Source: Aulostomus chinensis
Lineage: Eukaryota; Chordata; Actinopteri; Syngnathiformes; Aulostomidae
Direction of reading: 5' to 3'
DNA length: 64,000 bases
Assembly (NCBI GenBank): GCA_037954235.1
Contig: JBBMOA010000020.1
Span: forward strand, 15,649,677-15,713,676
A program made the position numbers and the translations under genes. This document shows, one piece after another, positions 1 to 13,300 of this stretch (its first letter is position 1; each line of letters opens with the position of its first letter). Under the pieces are notes generated by a model that ran no database searches, was not told where the DNA came from, and was given only the letters and a program-made list of their open reading frames with translations.

Positions 1-42
1 ATATGCACAAATATGCACACAAGCTTCCTCACCTCACACTCA

Positions 43-101
<59 letters not shown>

Positions 102-2079
102 GAATCCTCTCTTGGAAGCCAGCTGCAGCGCTGTCAGAAGAGTTAGTCACAATACTGTAGAACACACACACTCCCCCAGGCTTTTCACATCAAACCCTTT
201 TTAATAATTCAACCTACTTCTTTTATTACCCAGACTTAATCAAAGGTTTTACCAAATTAAAAGCCTTTTTTTTTGCTGAAACGAGCAGCACTTTTCTTTA
301 ACAACTCCCTCTGTTTGTGGGGTAATGAGCACAGTTGCGCCTTCAAAGGTAGATAATATATTGACTCATTTTGTTCAGAGCCACTTCTTTTTTTAGCTTT
401 GCTTGTCTGATAAAAGTGGCAATTTAAGAGTAGGAGTTGGAGTAAGAGAGGAAAAAAGAGCAGGGACAGAGAATGTAAATGTTTGGCAGCAAGAATTTGC
501 TCCAAGTTTATGTCATTTATGTCATTTTTAGCTCACTGCCTGCATGCGTACTCGCTGGAACGTATACATATTTATGTCTCCACAGAGATAAGTTGCATAA
601 GTTTATGCTTTTATGTGAACTCAGATTAGGACAGATTATTTTGGGGTTTTGGGTTGTTTTTTTTTTAAAGGGACATTGTTTTTTTTGTACTGTTCCTTTT
701 TAAAATAAAAGAACTATATGACATTTTCTTTAAATAAGGCAAAACTTTTTTTTTTTCAAACAAAGCCATTGTAAGTTGTTGCCACAAAGCAGAAAGTCAC
801 CCTGAGTAAAAAGAGATTTACTGAGAAAGTGATGGGAGTTTTATAATGTGGTCATGTCTCTGAAGTTCAGAGTTTGACTGATGTGTAACCTGATACCCAA
901 TCTCTTTCTCTTCCCGTCCGTCCATCCATCTGTTTCTCCTTCCCTCTTTATTCTCTCCATGCAGCTCTGAAAATGACCTGGTGTGTGTTTTTGTGTTTGC
1001 ACTCTGGCTACATATTTCAGCCAATAATCCAATTATCTTGCAATGAAGACAGTAATGTAATGATGTCGGCGCTCATGGAAACACGGCGCTGCAGTTACTG
1101 TGATTTGATTACGGTGAGCTCATGATTGTATTGAGATAAAACATGTTGGGCTCTCAAACTCCGCTGTAAACCCCTCAGTTTTTAACCAACAGTTCAGTAT
1201 GCCGACAAGAATCTGTGTAAAATGTGTTTTTGCTTGGATTTTTTTTTTCTACTGTTTTGTTCTTTCCACACATTGATAGGATTAAAAAGGCTTGTGCTTT
1301 ACAACGGTTTTTTTTTGCCTTTGAAACAAACCTCGAACTCGCTCTTGAGTGTGTAACATCCTTCAAACACATCATATTCAAACTACTGTGATGTAAAATC
1401 AGACTTAAGGGTGAAAATAGAGGAGAAATCTGATGTTAAAGCCTAGTTAGTATTATTGTTATCATCACATTGCTTTGCGGGTCAGCAGCAGTTGTGTTAA
1501 AGGGATGATCCAGTAAGTGATCGATCAGGGTGGATCTGTATCTTCTTCATTCAGGCTTGTGTAGACAGACGTACCTCCATTGTGCTGCACCAGTCCATGA
1601 GAAACTCAACCTGGTACCACCTTCTATACAAGAGAAATGCCCAGGTTTGTTTATATTTCTGTAGGCCAGTCATGATAGACATGAGGGGGCTAAGTCCAGG
1701 ATGCGGTGACAGTGCCCTTGCAAATAAATGTCAGAGGAAGTAGTAGAGGAAGCAGTAGTCTTGATATATTCATATTTGATGTGTATCTATATAAATGTCA
1801 GAATGCAGACATGGCTAAGAGCAATAACTGAAATAATCTCTTGAGCAAATCTATACCTAACCAGTGGTTTTCAACCTTTCTGAGTCATAAAGTGCACAGT
1901 CACAGTCAACATGTACCCAAAAAGAACATTTAAATACATTCTCTTATTTCTGAGGTAACTGGATGTAATGACAAAATAAACTGTAGCCTTATTGTGTCTT
2001 GTATTAAGGAACTGTTCTAATAGTACTGGTTTAACTCATGCACTCTGTGGCAAGATGTATGTGTCAGTGTTCGTGTGTG

Positions 2080-2111
<32 letters not shown>

Positions 2112-2451
2112 TGAGAAGAGGATAAACTGAATCAGCTTTATTTGTGTATACATATTCAGAGCACTAATCCCAAACTACCTGTTATACTTTGCTGTAATCA
2201 GATATCCAGTACTAACTCTCTCTGAATTTCGCTTCAGTAGATTTCACCCAGTTGACCAACAGAACACAATTATCTTACAGAGGGTGAGGTGTGTAAGGTG
2301 TGGAAGTGACAGAGGAGCAAAGTGGCCCCAGGAGAGAGAGTGAGGAACCTAAACAGAGAGCTGTTGACGAGAGTGGGACCAGCTGGCCTCAGTAGCCCCC
2401 AAGGCTAACAGCAGCAACAGCCTTGAAATCCTAGCTTTGTTCAGCTAGTTA

Positions 2452-2521
<70 letters not shown>

Positions 2522-2703
2522 CTGTACTCCGTTGCCCCTTGCTGATTCAACACATTTCAAAGTGAAATCCTCCGGCCTCCCACACAAGCCGTCTGGTCTC
2601 ATAACAGAGCTGAAGGGGTGGTCAGGGTCATACCACTACAGAGGTGGCAGGGGTCAGTACAGGCATATGTACTCTCTCGCTCACACACACACTCACACAC
2701 ACA

Positions 2704-2748
<45 letters not shown>

Positions 2749-3429
2749 TTGTGCATACATGCACATATGCTAGCAGGCTTGTTGTAAGGGCTGCTTGGAC
2801 ATCTGGCAGCATGTCTTGAGCTGGGCTCAAACATGCTCGGGCACATAAAGGACTCTTTGTGTGTGACTGCCTGGAGTGCCAGCAGAGCACTCTGCCATGG
2901 TGGAAGTCACAAGAAACCCCTAGTTAGAAAAGCTTTACCTCATGCTTATCCGTGTATATTAACCTGCTATTACACCACGATGATGTCAGTCTGATGTGCA
3001 TCCATGCCAGGCATGTGTGTCCTGTTATAAGACTGTCTTTGTTGACAAGTACGTGTTGCAAGAGTGATACAAATGTTGTTTTCCTGGGATTTTGGTGTTG
3101 ATACATAAGGCTTGCTACCCACGTTTAGACTGCAACTTGAGGGCAAATCAAACAAATAGTATCAGATCAGGATTTTATTCGTTTACTCCTGTACAAGACA
3201 TGTTAATACAATTCAAATGGGTGCAGAAAAGTATTTTTTTTACAACGGCAAAATATTCCTGTTGTTCCACTCTGGTTATTCACAGTCACAAGGGTGTGTT
3301 TTCAGTTTATGAGCATAATTTAACAGGTTTTATGGTTGGATGAATCATCAAATTTGACATTGATATGAGTGTTTGTGTGTATTAATTTATTTTCATACCT
3401 TTTACACTAAATGGGCTGTGTATGTCTTT

Positions 3430-3800
3430 GAAATTCACCAGTCCAGAGTGACCGTTGACCACCAGAATCAGTTCATTGTTGAGTCCCAGTTGACATTTGT
3501 GACAAATTACAAGAAATTCCCGAAGGTGTTCCTGAGATGTGGTGTTTTTAGAAGTGGCAGTTACCTCTGACCCCCAAAACTGTTCCGTATATTCATGATT
3601 TCCAGTTAATGTTTGTGCGAAATTTGAGGGAAAATCTCAACTGGAGACATTTTCTTAATTAGAATAGTGCACATATTGTGAACATGAGAGGAGACTTACC
3701 TTTTGATCACTAAAATTCAGTTCATCCTTGAATCCCAATGGATGTTCCTGCAAAATTTGAAGATTTTCCCTCATATGAAGTGACATTGAGACCTGACAAA
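3430..3800 (+). repeat. dispersed teleost repeat fragment
   Basis: Contains GACCGTTGACCACCAGAATC, then tandem degenerate blocks of the form TCAGTTCAT..TTGAGTCCCAGT..ACATTTGTG. These resemble a repeat I know as common in fish genomes. The same motif set returns in reverse orientation at about 6480-6760. Confidence 0.5.
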
Positions 3801-4329
3801 GGACAACCCTGAAGCACTTGTGGCTGTCACTGGTGGAGAGGCTTACTGAGAGAGGCACTTCTCATGACTGGTTCATCTCAAAATGGATGACTTGTCATTT
3901 TAGATTTATGTCATGTGGCCACTATTCAATCTTTGTAAATCCATGACTAAAGAATTCCTTCTGGGAATTAATTTGTTTAACGCTTTATAAAGTGGCTCAA
4001 AGCTGAGGGGCTCAGTATATAGTCAACAGGAGGGAAGAACCTCTCGAATACACATAATCAGACAATCCTCATATGTTATCTTGTGAATTATGCAATAAAT
4101 TTACAACTTTGGGCCTCTAATAGTGGCTCCAGCAAGACAAAGTGAGAGGGATCAATCATCTTATGTTTGAATTGGCCTGTAGGTACTCGTCGGATTGTCG
4201 CAAGTAGACGTGGGTTTGTTTTCAGGGAACCGCTGCTCTTGAAGACATTTTTCTTGCTGCTTCTTGTCGTTTGGGCTCTCCCGTGGGTGAACACTAAGAC
4301 CTCGTTTTACTGCCTTTAACTGTTGTGCT

Positions 4330-5180
4330 TTCACTTGTTCATAGTTATTTCAACAGTTCGCCGTCCGCCGCACCACCGCTGGCCTCATTCTGTTACCAGT
4401 GAACCCCAGAGAAGCAACCGCCGTCAATGTCTGCATTTCCCTAGACCCCGTACGGAGGGAACGTTGGGAAAACATGGAGCGTTTGTAAAAACAAAGTCCA
4501 CAATCATTTGAAGGTTTAGGGTTCCGCAAGGCTCCTCCCCTCTAAAACCGCATCAAGCTCCGCCTCCCCCCTGCTGCAGCAGTGATGGTTGGGGTTGGCT
4601 AATTAGAGGGTTGCCACGGGAACGGAATGGCAGCTTAGCCAACGGGTGTAATGACAGGGTGAGGGAGGAGGGCGGGGTCAGATTATAGGCCCAGAGTATG
4701 CTGAGAGGAGCTCAAAAAAGAAAAGGAGGAGAAGGAGAGGGGGTGAGGATGCGAATATGAAAATAAAAAGATGTTAGGATGTAAAAGATGGAGTCTTATG
4801 GTGAGACATCGAGGAACAACCAAAAATGTGAGAAAGAGGGGAAGAGTGAGCGAGTGACTAAGCATGTATAGCGCCGTGGTTTTCTGAGAGACGTTTGTGT
4901 ACTCTGGCATGAGCGGTTTGATGTATGCTTCCACTCAAGACTCGCTCTGGTTTGGTGTGTGTAGATGTCAGGAAAGTTGTCTCGCAGCCCACATTGGAAA
5001 GACTCACCCTGCGGTCGCCATGGCAACAAACAGGAAACGGTGTGCAAGTTTTATGCAGCTGAGCCCAGTCACCCTGACCGTTTCTCTCTCTTTCCTCCTG
5101 TGTGGCCACTCTATTCTTCAAAAGACAAACATCCAGTTGGACCAACGCTAAAAGTGGACAAAAGGAGCTCAGAAACCTAA
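4330..5180. promoter_or_regulatory. candidate intronic regulatory island (RFX-type X-boxes, GC boxes)
   Basis: Unique, relatively CG-rich sequence in a ptpn14 intron. GTCGCCATGGCAAC at 5014-5027 fits GTNRCC-N2-RGYAAC in full; GTTGCCACGGGAAC at 4610-4623 is an imperfect copy. GC-box-like CTCCGCCTCCCCC (about 4558-4570) and GGGCGGGG (about 4670-4677) lie nearby. It could be an enhancer or an internal promoter; there is no direct evidence of activity. Confidence 0.4.
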
Positions 5181-5919
5181 GGAGCTCAGTGTATTTCAGC
5201 TTCTTGGCTTTGGGAATTTAACCACATTGTGTGCGGGCTGCCGTAGCCTCAACAATCTGAACAGTGTCATCATATCAGCTTACACTGTGCAAAACCACCA
5301 CTGCCTAAAACCACAATGCTCTGGTCCTGGTTTGCCTCACATTCACACAACAATTATAATTCTAAGCTTGTGTTACCCTATCTAAGATCAAACCCAGCCC
5401 TCGTTAGCATTGGGTCAACATTCGGTTGCATGTGAAATGCTTGCTGTTAGCTGAAGATTTAGCATGGTATACAATTGGCATCCTTCTGGAGTTAAAAATG
5501 AGTCAGTGGTATTTCAAATAGAGGTGATTCACTCATTCCTCACTCGAATTCTGCAACAGGCTCCTCTGGCATTGTCCTAGCCAGCTAATACTGGTGCCTT
5601 AACTGTCATGACGCATTCCTTCTGTGGCACAAACCAGGAGAATATACCTCTGTGGTGTCTCATAGATGTTTGCAAGCCTTCAGTTGCTAATGCGCAACGC
5701 CTCCAGCTCAACCCTTCTTTCTGTCTTTGGACAGACCTGACACCCACATCATGTTTTCCAATTCAGTTTTATAGAAGTGGTTTTCAGAGACATTGTGGCT
5801 ATTTGGGAAAATCACTTTTACCACTAACTGAATGCTGGAGAGTTTCTGAAAGCTAATAAGACTGCCTATGCTACCACCCACTTAGATTTTTTTTTTGTGC
5901 AGTCAGTTAATTAGGTAGA

Positions 5920-6200
5920 GGGGCTGCGGTGCAGTCTGATATGTTAAATGCTAGACTGAGAGTCTGCAGCACTTTTGCTCTGATGCTCTGAGCTAAATGC
6001 TAACATGCTTACAAATAGCAACGCTTGTGTTTATCAGATATAAATGTTGATGTTTTCAATGTTCACATCTTTGCTTTCGCATTTCAGCATGCTAACTTTG
6101 CTAATTATCACTACACTTTGTATACAGCTGCAGCTAATTGGAATGTTGTTTGCTTGTGCATCAACAAAAATTGGCAGAACTCATTACCTTTTCCAAGTAA
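5920..6200 (+). repeat. dispersed teleost repeat (GCTAACATGCTAA type)
   Basis: Has the run GAGCTAAATGCTAACATGCT, then CAGATATAAATGTTGATGTT and CAGCATGCTAACTTTGCTAA, the profile of a very common fish interspersed repeat, degraded here. No coding capacity. Confidence 0.5.
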
Positions 6201-6479
6201 GTTATATTTGGCCTCGTGTCTGTCTGCTTTGACCTGGATAGTGGAAGAACTTATCAAGAACATTTTGGCACAGATCCATTCACCATCATGAAAAAAGGTA
6301 TATTTTACAATGGTGGAGGACTCTGCTCTAGGATTACCTATCTGCCAGTGAAATTACACAAAATCTACATGGCAGATTTTCAAAAAAGAGTGAAAAACTG
6401 CATGTTTATGCCTCAGCAATGGTGGCAACTGTGGAAGCGAAGACATTTTGTTCAATGGGTTCTCTTGCTGTCCCATGTC

Positions 6480-6760
6480 TGTTTTCATGATGTCTCAGGA
6501 ATGACTTGAGGGAGTTTTCAGCAGATTTGGCACAAAAGTCCACTGGGACTAAAGGATGAACCCAAATGATTTTGAGTATCAGTGGTCAAAAGCCAAGGTC
6601 ATAACAACCTCACATGTACATAATATCTATCCCATTCTTGTTAATGTGTCATCTCAGGAATGCCCTCAGGTAATTCCTTCAAATTTGGAACACTGCGACT
6701 CGAGGATGAACTGAAAAGATTTGGGGGTCAAATGTCAATGTCACTGTAACAGACAAACTT
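6480..6760 (-). repeat. dispersed teleost repeat fragment, reverse copy
   Basis: Reads as the reverse complement of the family at 3430-3800: GACTCGAGGATGAACTG, then GGTCAAATGTCAATGTCACT. It lies just upstream of the first ptpn14 exon in the window. Confidence 0.5.
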
Positions 6761-7021
6761 CAACGAGGAAAAAAAACTGTGATGTTGTGTTCCTTGATTT
6801 ACACTGGCTCACCCATCTCTCACATAAACTGCATTTTCTAACCTTGTCCTTGGCGTATATGAACTCCAGTACATTTCCAAATCAAGTTAGTGGGATTCAG
6901 TATGCATTTATCAGTATAATAAGCATCCATTCTAAACATGTTGAGACTTCTCACAAAAAAGCCTATTTATACTGGATGTCTCTACAGCATCTGATTTTTT
7001 TCCCCTTTTTTTTGTCTCCAG

Positions 7022-7119
7022 GTATCAGTATTACTTGCAGGTGAAGAAGGAATTGTTGGATGGACGTCTTCACTGCACAGTGGAGCAGGGAATCAGACTA
7101 GCTGGCCTAGCAGTACAAG
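7022..7119 (+). CDS. ptpn14: ptpn14 exon, FERM middle lobe (first in window)
   Basis: Acceptor tctccag at 7015-7021, donor GTAGTA. It starts with the last base of an Arg codon and reads YQYYLQVKKELLDGR then IRLAGLAVQ, the start of the FERM F2 lobe. Everything 5' of this codon lies outside the window. Confidence 0.92.
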
Positions 7120-7145
7120 GTAGTACATCCAGGGGTCAGACACAC

Positions 7146-7187
<42 letters not shown>

Positions 7188-7356
7188 GCACGCAAACAAC
7201 TCATGCGGATAATCTACCCGAGGCAGACAGACAGCGTAAGAGAACGAGAGAGTGCAAACTCACACTTTCTCAGGTCATCTTGACTTCACAACCTAATATG
7301 GCTGCATACCACAGGGAGAGCCCCATCCACTTGAGTTCCTATGGTATCAGCTTTTA

Positions 7357-7396
<40 letters not shown>

Positions 7397-10300
7397 CTCT
7401 CTCACTCTCTCTCTCTCTCTCTCACTCTCTCTCATGGGCGATCTCCAACTCTGCGGTCTAGCTCCTAAATGCTGTTTGCGTCTCAGGGGGAATGTAAACA
7501 GACAGTTAGCTTATCACCAGCTCCAAGGTTAGGATTAGCAGCATCAGGAAGACCCTTATCAGTCAGGAGACGAGAATCCTCAGCTACCTCCTACCGCACC
7601 TCTTTTTATCCAACAGCCTGCAGGAAAGACCTTACAGGCCCTATTTGGAGTCATTGAGGAGGGTGATGGAGCAGTATATTGTAAGAGTTTTATCAGCAGT
7701 TAAAATGAATTAGTGCTGGAAAAAAAATCACAAACCAGTACAAGATCAGCTTAAAGGCTTTATTTCCCATCATAAAAATAGTAATGAATTCCACTGTATG
7801 AAAATGGCTTTCCTAAATATGTTATATAACAACCAAAACAGCCACAGGAAATCTAATTTTTGTCACAGTTGGCACATTTTGTAATAAAAGTTTGGCAGTG
7901 TTTCCGAGACCTGGCAATTCAGTGGTCATCAGCAGATTTGTTACAGAGGACTAGGCAAATATTTTAGCAATTATGATTTATTTTTGGAATCCTTTGGAAT
8001 GTTATAGCTTTAAGGAGAAAGGGGACTTTTTGGTTATTTGGAAAGACTGTCTTAAGATCGTTAAGTTATCATCAATGCTAAAAAAAATTTTAATCAACCT
8101 TTTACACTTTTACATGTGCAAAAAATCAATTAAACGCATTATAAATCTGTGTTTTTTGTTTTCTAGCTGACTTTGGGGACTTCACTCAGTTTATGTCTCA
8201 GGACTTCCTCAGGGAGTACGTGCTTTTCCCAGTGGTGAGTTATCAAATTATGCGTGAGTGTGTGCTTGAGTGCTTGAAGGCACACAATCCTCAGTCACTG
8301 GTGCTCTGATTTGTTCCATCAATGTTCTCTCTTAACTTGCCTCCTGATGTTTTGTTCCCTTTATGCTTGTTATCCTCCAGAACTGGCCTAATGGAGACGA
8401 GGTGCTGGAGGAGTGGACTCAAAAAGTTGCTGAAGAGCACAAGAGCCACTGGTACTGCCAGCTTTTATACATTATTTACTGCATTTGTGTGTGTCTGTTT
8501 GTACCTGTGTGTGGGGGAAAAAAAAGAGATCTGTAGATTCTTAGTTCCTGGAACTGTATCTTTGCAGTCGAATGCAGACTGCTGAGGCAGAGCTGCTGTA
8601 CATCAAGGAGGTGGAGAAACTTGACGGCTTCGGTCAGGAGAGTTTTCCCGCAAAGGTACATAAATCAACTCAATCCTCCCACACATGCCTTTACTTATCA
8701 GGGAGCAGGGAATTGGGAAAGTTCCCATTTGGAAAAAGCCCACTTCATAGTTAAAAGTGTTCTTATAACACCATCAAACATGGTTGCCTCCAGAAAAAGA
8801 GCTCTAATTCTGCTCTACAGAAAACCTCATCATCCTCATCAAGATGGCCAACAAGCAGCTGACAAGATCAATTTTCCAGCTGATTTCTGTTACTGACAAT
8901 GGGGTAACATGGGTAGCTAGACATTTTGTTAGCTACATGCTAGCTATCCACATTATGACATCACATTTGCATCTCTAAATGTTTCATTTTAAATAATCAC
9001 CTGGGCTCACGAGTCCAGTTGTATCATATTTTCATATTAATTGTGGGTTTTTGTAAATTCCAGCCAAATGAAATAAAAGTCTTTGCTTATCAACTTTACT
9101 GCAGCAAGGTAAAGCTCTCTAAATGGCAAGACTTCATTGGACTAAATCAATATTTCCAATGGTGAAACAAGTAATTCCACGAGGGCTGTGTGTTACTTTG
9201 AACATTTCTGCATGTTTACAGCAGAAACAGGCCTTGATGACTTCTTCTAGCTAGCCCAGTGCTAATTTGACTGTGGATGAATAATTCCTCATGGGTTATG
9301 CTATGTGACGCTCAACACATTTGAAACACTGAAGACTTAATCGCTTACAGTGGAACCTATGATGTAAAGTTCCACACTGTGGGCTTCAATATGTGACATC
9401 ACTCAACATCAAGCCTTGGCTTTTAAAAGCCTTCTGCTTACTTACGCATTCATTGTGTCCACTTCCTATGTGCTCATGAACACACAAAAGTACCTAAATG
9501 GCTTTGATTGTGGTGAAACTTTTACACATTGTTTGTACTTTCGCGACAGGACAACTACACTAACGACATTTTCATCGGCGTTTCCTTCATTGGAGTGTTT
9601 GTCAAGCACCGAAATGGCAGATCTATCATGCTCCACAGGCAAGTCTAAACCCATATTTATCCATTGAAGTCTAAAATGAACAAGTCAATTTGTGAGTGAA
9701 GACATTAACATTTGGATTATGGGGGAAATGTGTGTTTTTGTGTGACAGGTGGAATGACATTGGCACAATAGCGCACAATAAGTCAGCCATCACAGTGGAG
9801 ATAACAAGTAGAGATGATACAATCATTTTTCACATGGTGAGTGTTGTGTCTGCGAGGTGGTACACACATGCTTCCTACAAGGTAGAATGAGGGGGGGAAA
9901 GTACAAAAACATTCCTGGATATCCCTGAAGGCAGACGAAAACACAAGAGGATATTGTGTTAATTTCATATGTCAATGTTTTTCTTTGTTTCTGTATTTGT
10001 AGGAGGATATGGAAATGGCCAAGTACATTGCTCGTCTTTTCACGGCCAGACACAAGTTCTACAAACAGAACAAGATCTGTGCAGAGTGAGTCTGGAGGAC
10101 ATGCAAGGAAGACAGCTGAAGGCCACTAGATCATTTATATTCAGTAGTGTCTCTACATATAACATTATTTGAAGGTTTTGAAAAGAGACTAACACCAAAA
10201 CAAATAGAGTGGACCAGGAAGGAGTTCTAAAACCTGGAAATATGTTAGCATATTTGATGAGTTTGTCTTGTCTCAAGGTCAATCAGATTTTTGAATCCTG

Positions 10301-13300
10301 TTGGCAAAGATATTTTGAGGTTTTGTTCTGCAACATGAAATCATCGTTAAACACTGCCCTTGTGGAGGTTTTTATGCAGCCTTAAAAAGGCAGTTGTAAA
10401 AAACATAATCGGGTCTTCGCCTGAAGTACCTTCAGGCTCAGGCCCTAATAATAATAAACGAACAAGATGACCGAGGTTGACAACAACAGAAGAAACTCAC
10501 ATTAACTTTTTCTACGATTGCATTTAAGCTTCAATAGTTGAAAAAATTGGTGTTCATTTGGGGAAACCATGTTACAAAACAAAACATTTAAGTCTCGTAA
10601 ACGTTTGTGCAGTAGCTTATTTTCAGGAATAATCCAAAATTTATAAAATGTAAGTGTTTTAAGTCGCGTGAGCATTTGGTCGAGGGAACACATGGTGATG
10701 CTAGCCTACTTTCCTACAGAATATGTCATCGCTGTAGCATTCGAACAGCCATTAATAAGTTAGAAAGTACTTGTATAATAAATCCTAGTTTCCTCTGTCA
10801 ATTTATTTCTGTGTCTGCAGACCGACTCACTCACCTGCACCGATCAGGAGGAGACCCACCTGGACCCACCGCCTCTCTCTGGTACTGTCACTCTCCCACA
10901 AGTCTCTTTCATTTGATTTAATATCCCTCAAAATTGTTTTTTTTTTCCCTTCGGCCTCTTAAAGGCTATAAGACAGAGGGGGATTTTGGGAGGAAAGACA
11001 GAAAAGGCTGTGGTTAGGGATGTGACCCTGTTCTCCCACTCAGGGCAGCTCTTAATTGTGCCACGGAGTCTTGGTTTTAACTTGCGTTGGTGGTGTTGGA
11101 AAGTTTGCAAGGGTGTTGCTTGGTCTGATTTCCGGTGCGACAATGAAGGCAGTGATTTGTGCGTCTCCATCCTTGCTGGCCAGACAATGGCTAGGCTAAA
11201 AGTGGCACAATAGCTTTTCAGTAAGTCCACTGGAATACTCCGATGTCTGTCTGGAGAACCACAGGCACTGGTTGTTAACAACTCCACAGCCCTCAAATAG
11301 GACTGAGCTGGCCACAGTCACCTTTAGTGTGGATGTGTGAAAAAAAAAGATTAGAGAAGTAATGCAGTAAAAATTGTGTCACTGACTGAAAGTGACAATT
11401 CCATTTCTCTTTGACAGATATATATAAGTATGTGTATCTTTATAAATGTGTGTGTGTATATATAATGTATGTATATATAATGTATCTATGTATATACTGT
11501 ATAGGTTGATAAAGACAATCTTCACAATTTAATCAAGTATAACATTTATTTATACTCATGCGTCTATGTCTTCATTTAGCCACGCCCTCAGTCATGCAAC
11601 TTCCAGACAATGCATTCCCAGTATGGCGAGCATTATCAAGACACACAGAGCTCTCAAGGTATGTGTAAAACACACACAAGCACACACGCTCACACAAAGT
11701 TTCCCTAGCAATAACTGAAGGACTTGAATAGAGTCAATTGTCTTCTTCCCATCCGGTGTGGAAGTCAATGCCAGCGAATTAAGCCAATGTTTGTGCTGCC
11801 GAACAGTGACCTCATCTTTGTTTCACTCTTCAATTAACTTGTTCACATGCTCACTCTCCCTTTTTAATCCCAATAACTTCATTCATGTCAGCTTGTAATA
11901 AACCAGAGCTTGTGGAAAAGCATTCTGGGCGTGCTACTATGCGTAGGTGTGAGATCATTCTGGAGTTGGACCTCAGGCATCACACTCCTTTTTGTGTGGA
12001 TGGATATTATGCTTGTCTGACTGCTTGTGGGCTTGAGATAGTTTCACATGGGAGAATGCTCCATTTGTTGAACAAACATAGTTAGCTGTATAGAAAAGGA
12101 AACAATGTTTCATATCAGTAGAAAACTGTCTCAATGTCTTTCCCTCCTCTGCTTTTTAGACAGCATCTTCCATGACGACCACTACTACAAGTCCCAGACC
12201 AGCCTGGATCGCTGCCCGGTGGACTTTCCCTACCGTAATGGTACAGTCCCCAATGGAAGCATGTACAGCAGCCCCAGCCTAAGCTCCCTCAACCATTCCC
12301 AGACTTTTGTCCCACCCTCACCCATGTCTTCCAACCTCAGCATACCTGGCAGTGAGCTCATGCGCCCAGATTATATTCCCAGCCACCGCCATAGCGCCAT
12401 TATTGCTCCGTCCTACCGGCCCACACCAGAGTACGATGCTGTCATGCGGCAGAAGCGGCGCATGCTCCCGGCTCACCATGATCTCCACAGCCAATCACTG
12501 CGGAGTCTGAACATCAGTAATACCTGTGCTTACCGCCAGCCTGAGGCTCTGGTGTGTAGTCAGCCTGAAATGAGGGAGAGGGGTCCTTACCACGGTCTAG
12601 GACCCAGCCCAGGACCTTACACCCCACAGGTATTAGCGGATATTCCAAATACATTTTCACCAATTTTTTTGCTTTTGTTCTTTTCTGCATCTCACGCTTA
12701 TTTTTATCCACTTTGTAGATCAGCTACAGTAAGCCTGTGTCCCATGGACCGCATCAAGGTGGGCCGGCCAGCAGCCAGGGGCCCTGTCATTCACCGTGCA
12801 TCAACGGAGGTGGAGGCAGCAGCGGCGATGGAGGTGTAGGAAGCTCCATATCTCACACAGTCAGCACACCTGAGCTGGCGAACACCAAACAACAAGGGAC
12901 AAATGCAGGAAACTATGCAGCGACCGCAAATATGCTGAGAAACCACATGTCCCGACCTCCCCCACCTTACCCCTCCAGCTCCTTCCGACCTGCAACCAGC
13001 ACGCCAGACCTGGCGAGCCACCGTCACCGCTGCATCGGGGGCAGCAGTCCAGAGCTGGTTACTCGCATGGTGCAACTGTCAGTCAAGACCTTCCAGCCGG
13101 ACAGCTCGGCTGTAGTGCACCAGTCCTTACAGGAGGTTAGCGAGCCTTTAACTGCTGCAGCTAAGCACCGTTCAACACTGGGCAAGAGACACAGCATGGA
13201 GGTGATCAGCAGCATGAGAGGTGGAGGAGGAGGAGGCGGAGGAGGGGGGGGAATGGAGGGCCTGGTGATGAAGGGCATGAACACTCAGCTTCATCGGAGG

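Larger units (their letters stand above)
1..7021. other. ptpn14 5' intronic/upstream sequence, no exon found
   Basis: I looked for the FERM F1 exons (family motifs such as THYFGLWF and LLFFGVMFYVPNVSWLQ) and saw none, so they lie left of the window. The block holds (CA)n arrays (45-100, 2453-2520, 2671-2748), copies of dispersed teleost repeats and a GC-richer island at 4330-5180 with RFX-type motifs. Confidence 0.7.

Noticed and set aside
1..7021. 5' ptpn14 exons (FERM F1)
   Set aside because: No match to the conserved F1 motifs was found; they must lie outside the window.
12105..12839. Unspliced 244-codon frame through 12630-12718
   Set aside because: The first half is ptpn14, but after ..YTPQ the frame turns into unrelated residues. 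Conserved sequence resumes in a different frame after TTTGTAG, so an intron is present.
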